This document shows positions 63,976-64,000 of a DNA stretch of 64,000 nt, piece by piece. The position numbers were made by a program, and so were the translations under genes. Numbering within the stretch: the stretch's first letter is position 1; each line of letters starts with the position of its first letter. This DNA is from Deltaproteobacteria bacterium (lineage in GTDB: Bacteria; UBA10199; JADFYH01), in NCBI GenBank assembly GCA_015233135.1, contig JADFYH010000005.1, positions 40,581 to 104,580 on the forward strand. The letters are read 5' to 3'. Under the pieces are notes generated by a model, which saw only the letters and a program-made list of their open reading frames with translations, did not search any database and was not told the origin of the DNA.

Positions 63976-64000
63976 GATGCAATTTGTTTTTTTCTGGGCT

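Overview
The window looks like a chromosomal segment of a Gram-negative bacterium of the broad deltaproteobacterial type. Diderm markers are Pal and CpoB, a TolC-family channel with an RND pump, an outer-membrane porin and lipoproteins. Myxococcus-type cysteine-rich repeats and C-terminal GGC-membrane-basic tags on exported proteins point the same way, as does hpnH (hopanoid synthesis). No rRNA, CRISPR array, prophage or transposase was seen, and I cannot assign a genus.

Layout. 1-2.1 kb: kamA (cut by the window edge) and kdd, lysine fermentation. 2.2-7.6 kb: a lipoprotein and two exported or surface proteins of unknown role. 7.6-9.5 kb: a PhoB/PhoR-like two-component pair. 9.9-11 kb: a Fic protein. 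11-19.6 kb: a sulfur island with cysTWA on the minus strand and, divergently, a porin, the sulfate-binding protein, cysE, a second fic gene and cysK. 19.6-24 kb: split transketolase, a CtpA-type protease, a GST-like protein and a transglutaminase-like protein. 24-33 kb, minus strand: NamZ-like hydrolase, cstA, a TPR protein, an FAH-family enzyme, dapB-dapA-dapF and a rhodanese-MoeB fusion. 33-39 kb: RND pump, TolC-like protein and a DEAD-box helicase. 39-43 kb: hpnH and a surface subtilase. 43-53.4 kb: AAA ATPase, RNase Z, amidohydrolase, panC and the set tig-clpP-clpX-lon. 53.5-54.4 kb: five tRNA genes. 54.5-63.8 kb: ADP-forming acyl-CoA synthetase, panB, deoxynucleoside kinase, rsmA, tsaD, cpoB, pal, a nitrilase-family amidase, a metallo-beta-lactamase-fold hydrolase and a Nif3-like protein.

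The main discovery is in front of the sulfate porin and binding-protein genes. A 31-codon open frame at 14114-14209 has 9 Cys codons among its last 15. It is followed by mutually exclusive RNA helices: a protector (14142-14150 with 14216-14224), an antiterminator (14208-14223 with 14285-14300, 15 of 16 pairs) and a terminator (14298-14318 plus eight T). This has the form of a classical transcription attenuator reading cysteine supply. The two proteins behind it contain no cysteine and no methionine except the initiator, as expected of proteins made during sulfur starvation. The rest of the cluster (cysTWA, cysE, cysK) completes the route from sulfate import to cysteine, apart from sulfate reduction.

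A second theme is abundant small palindromic repeats: a CCCTCTCCC family, a CTCTTAGCTTAAGAG family, a GGGGCGCTGCT family and longer hairpins with locus-specific arms. Several lie between operon genes, some supply stop codons or false start codons, and at least two appear to have been inserted in frame inside coding sequences (kdd and the namZ-like gene).
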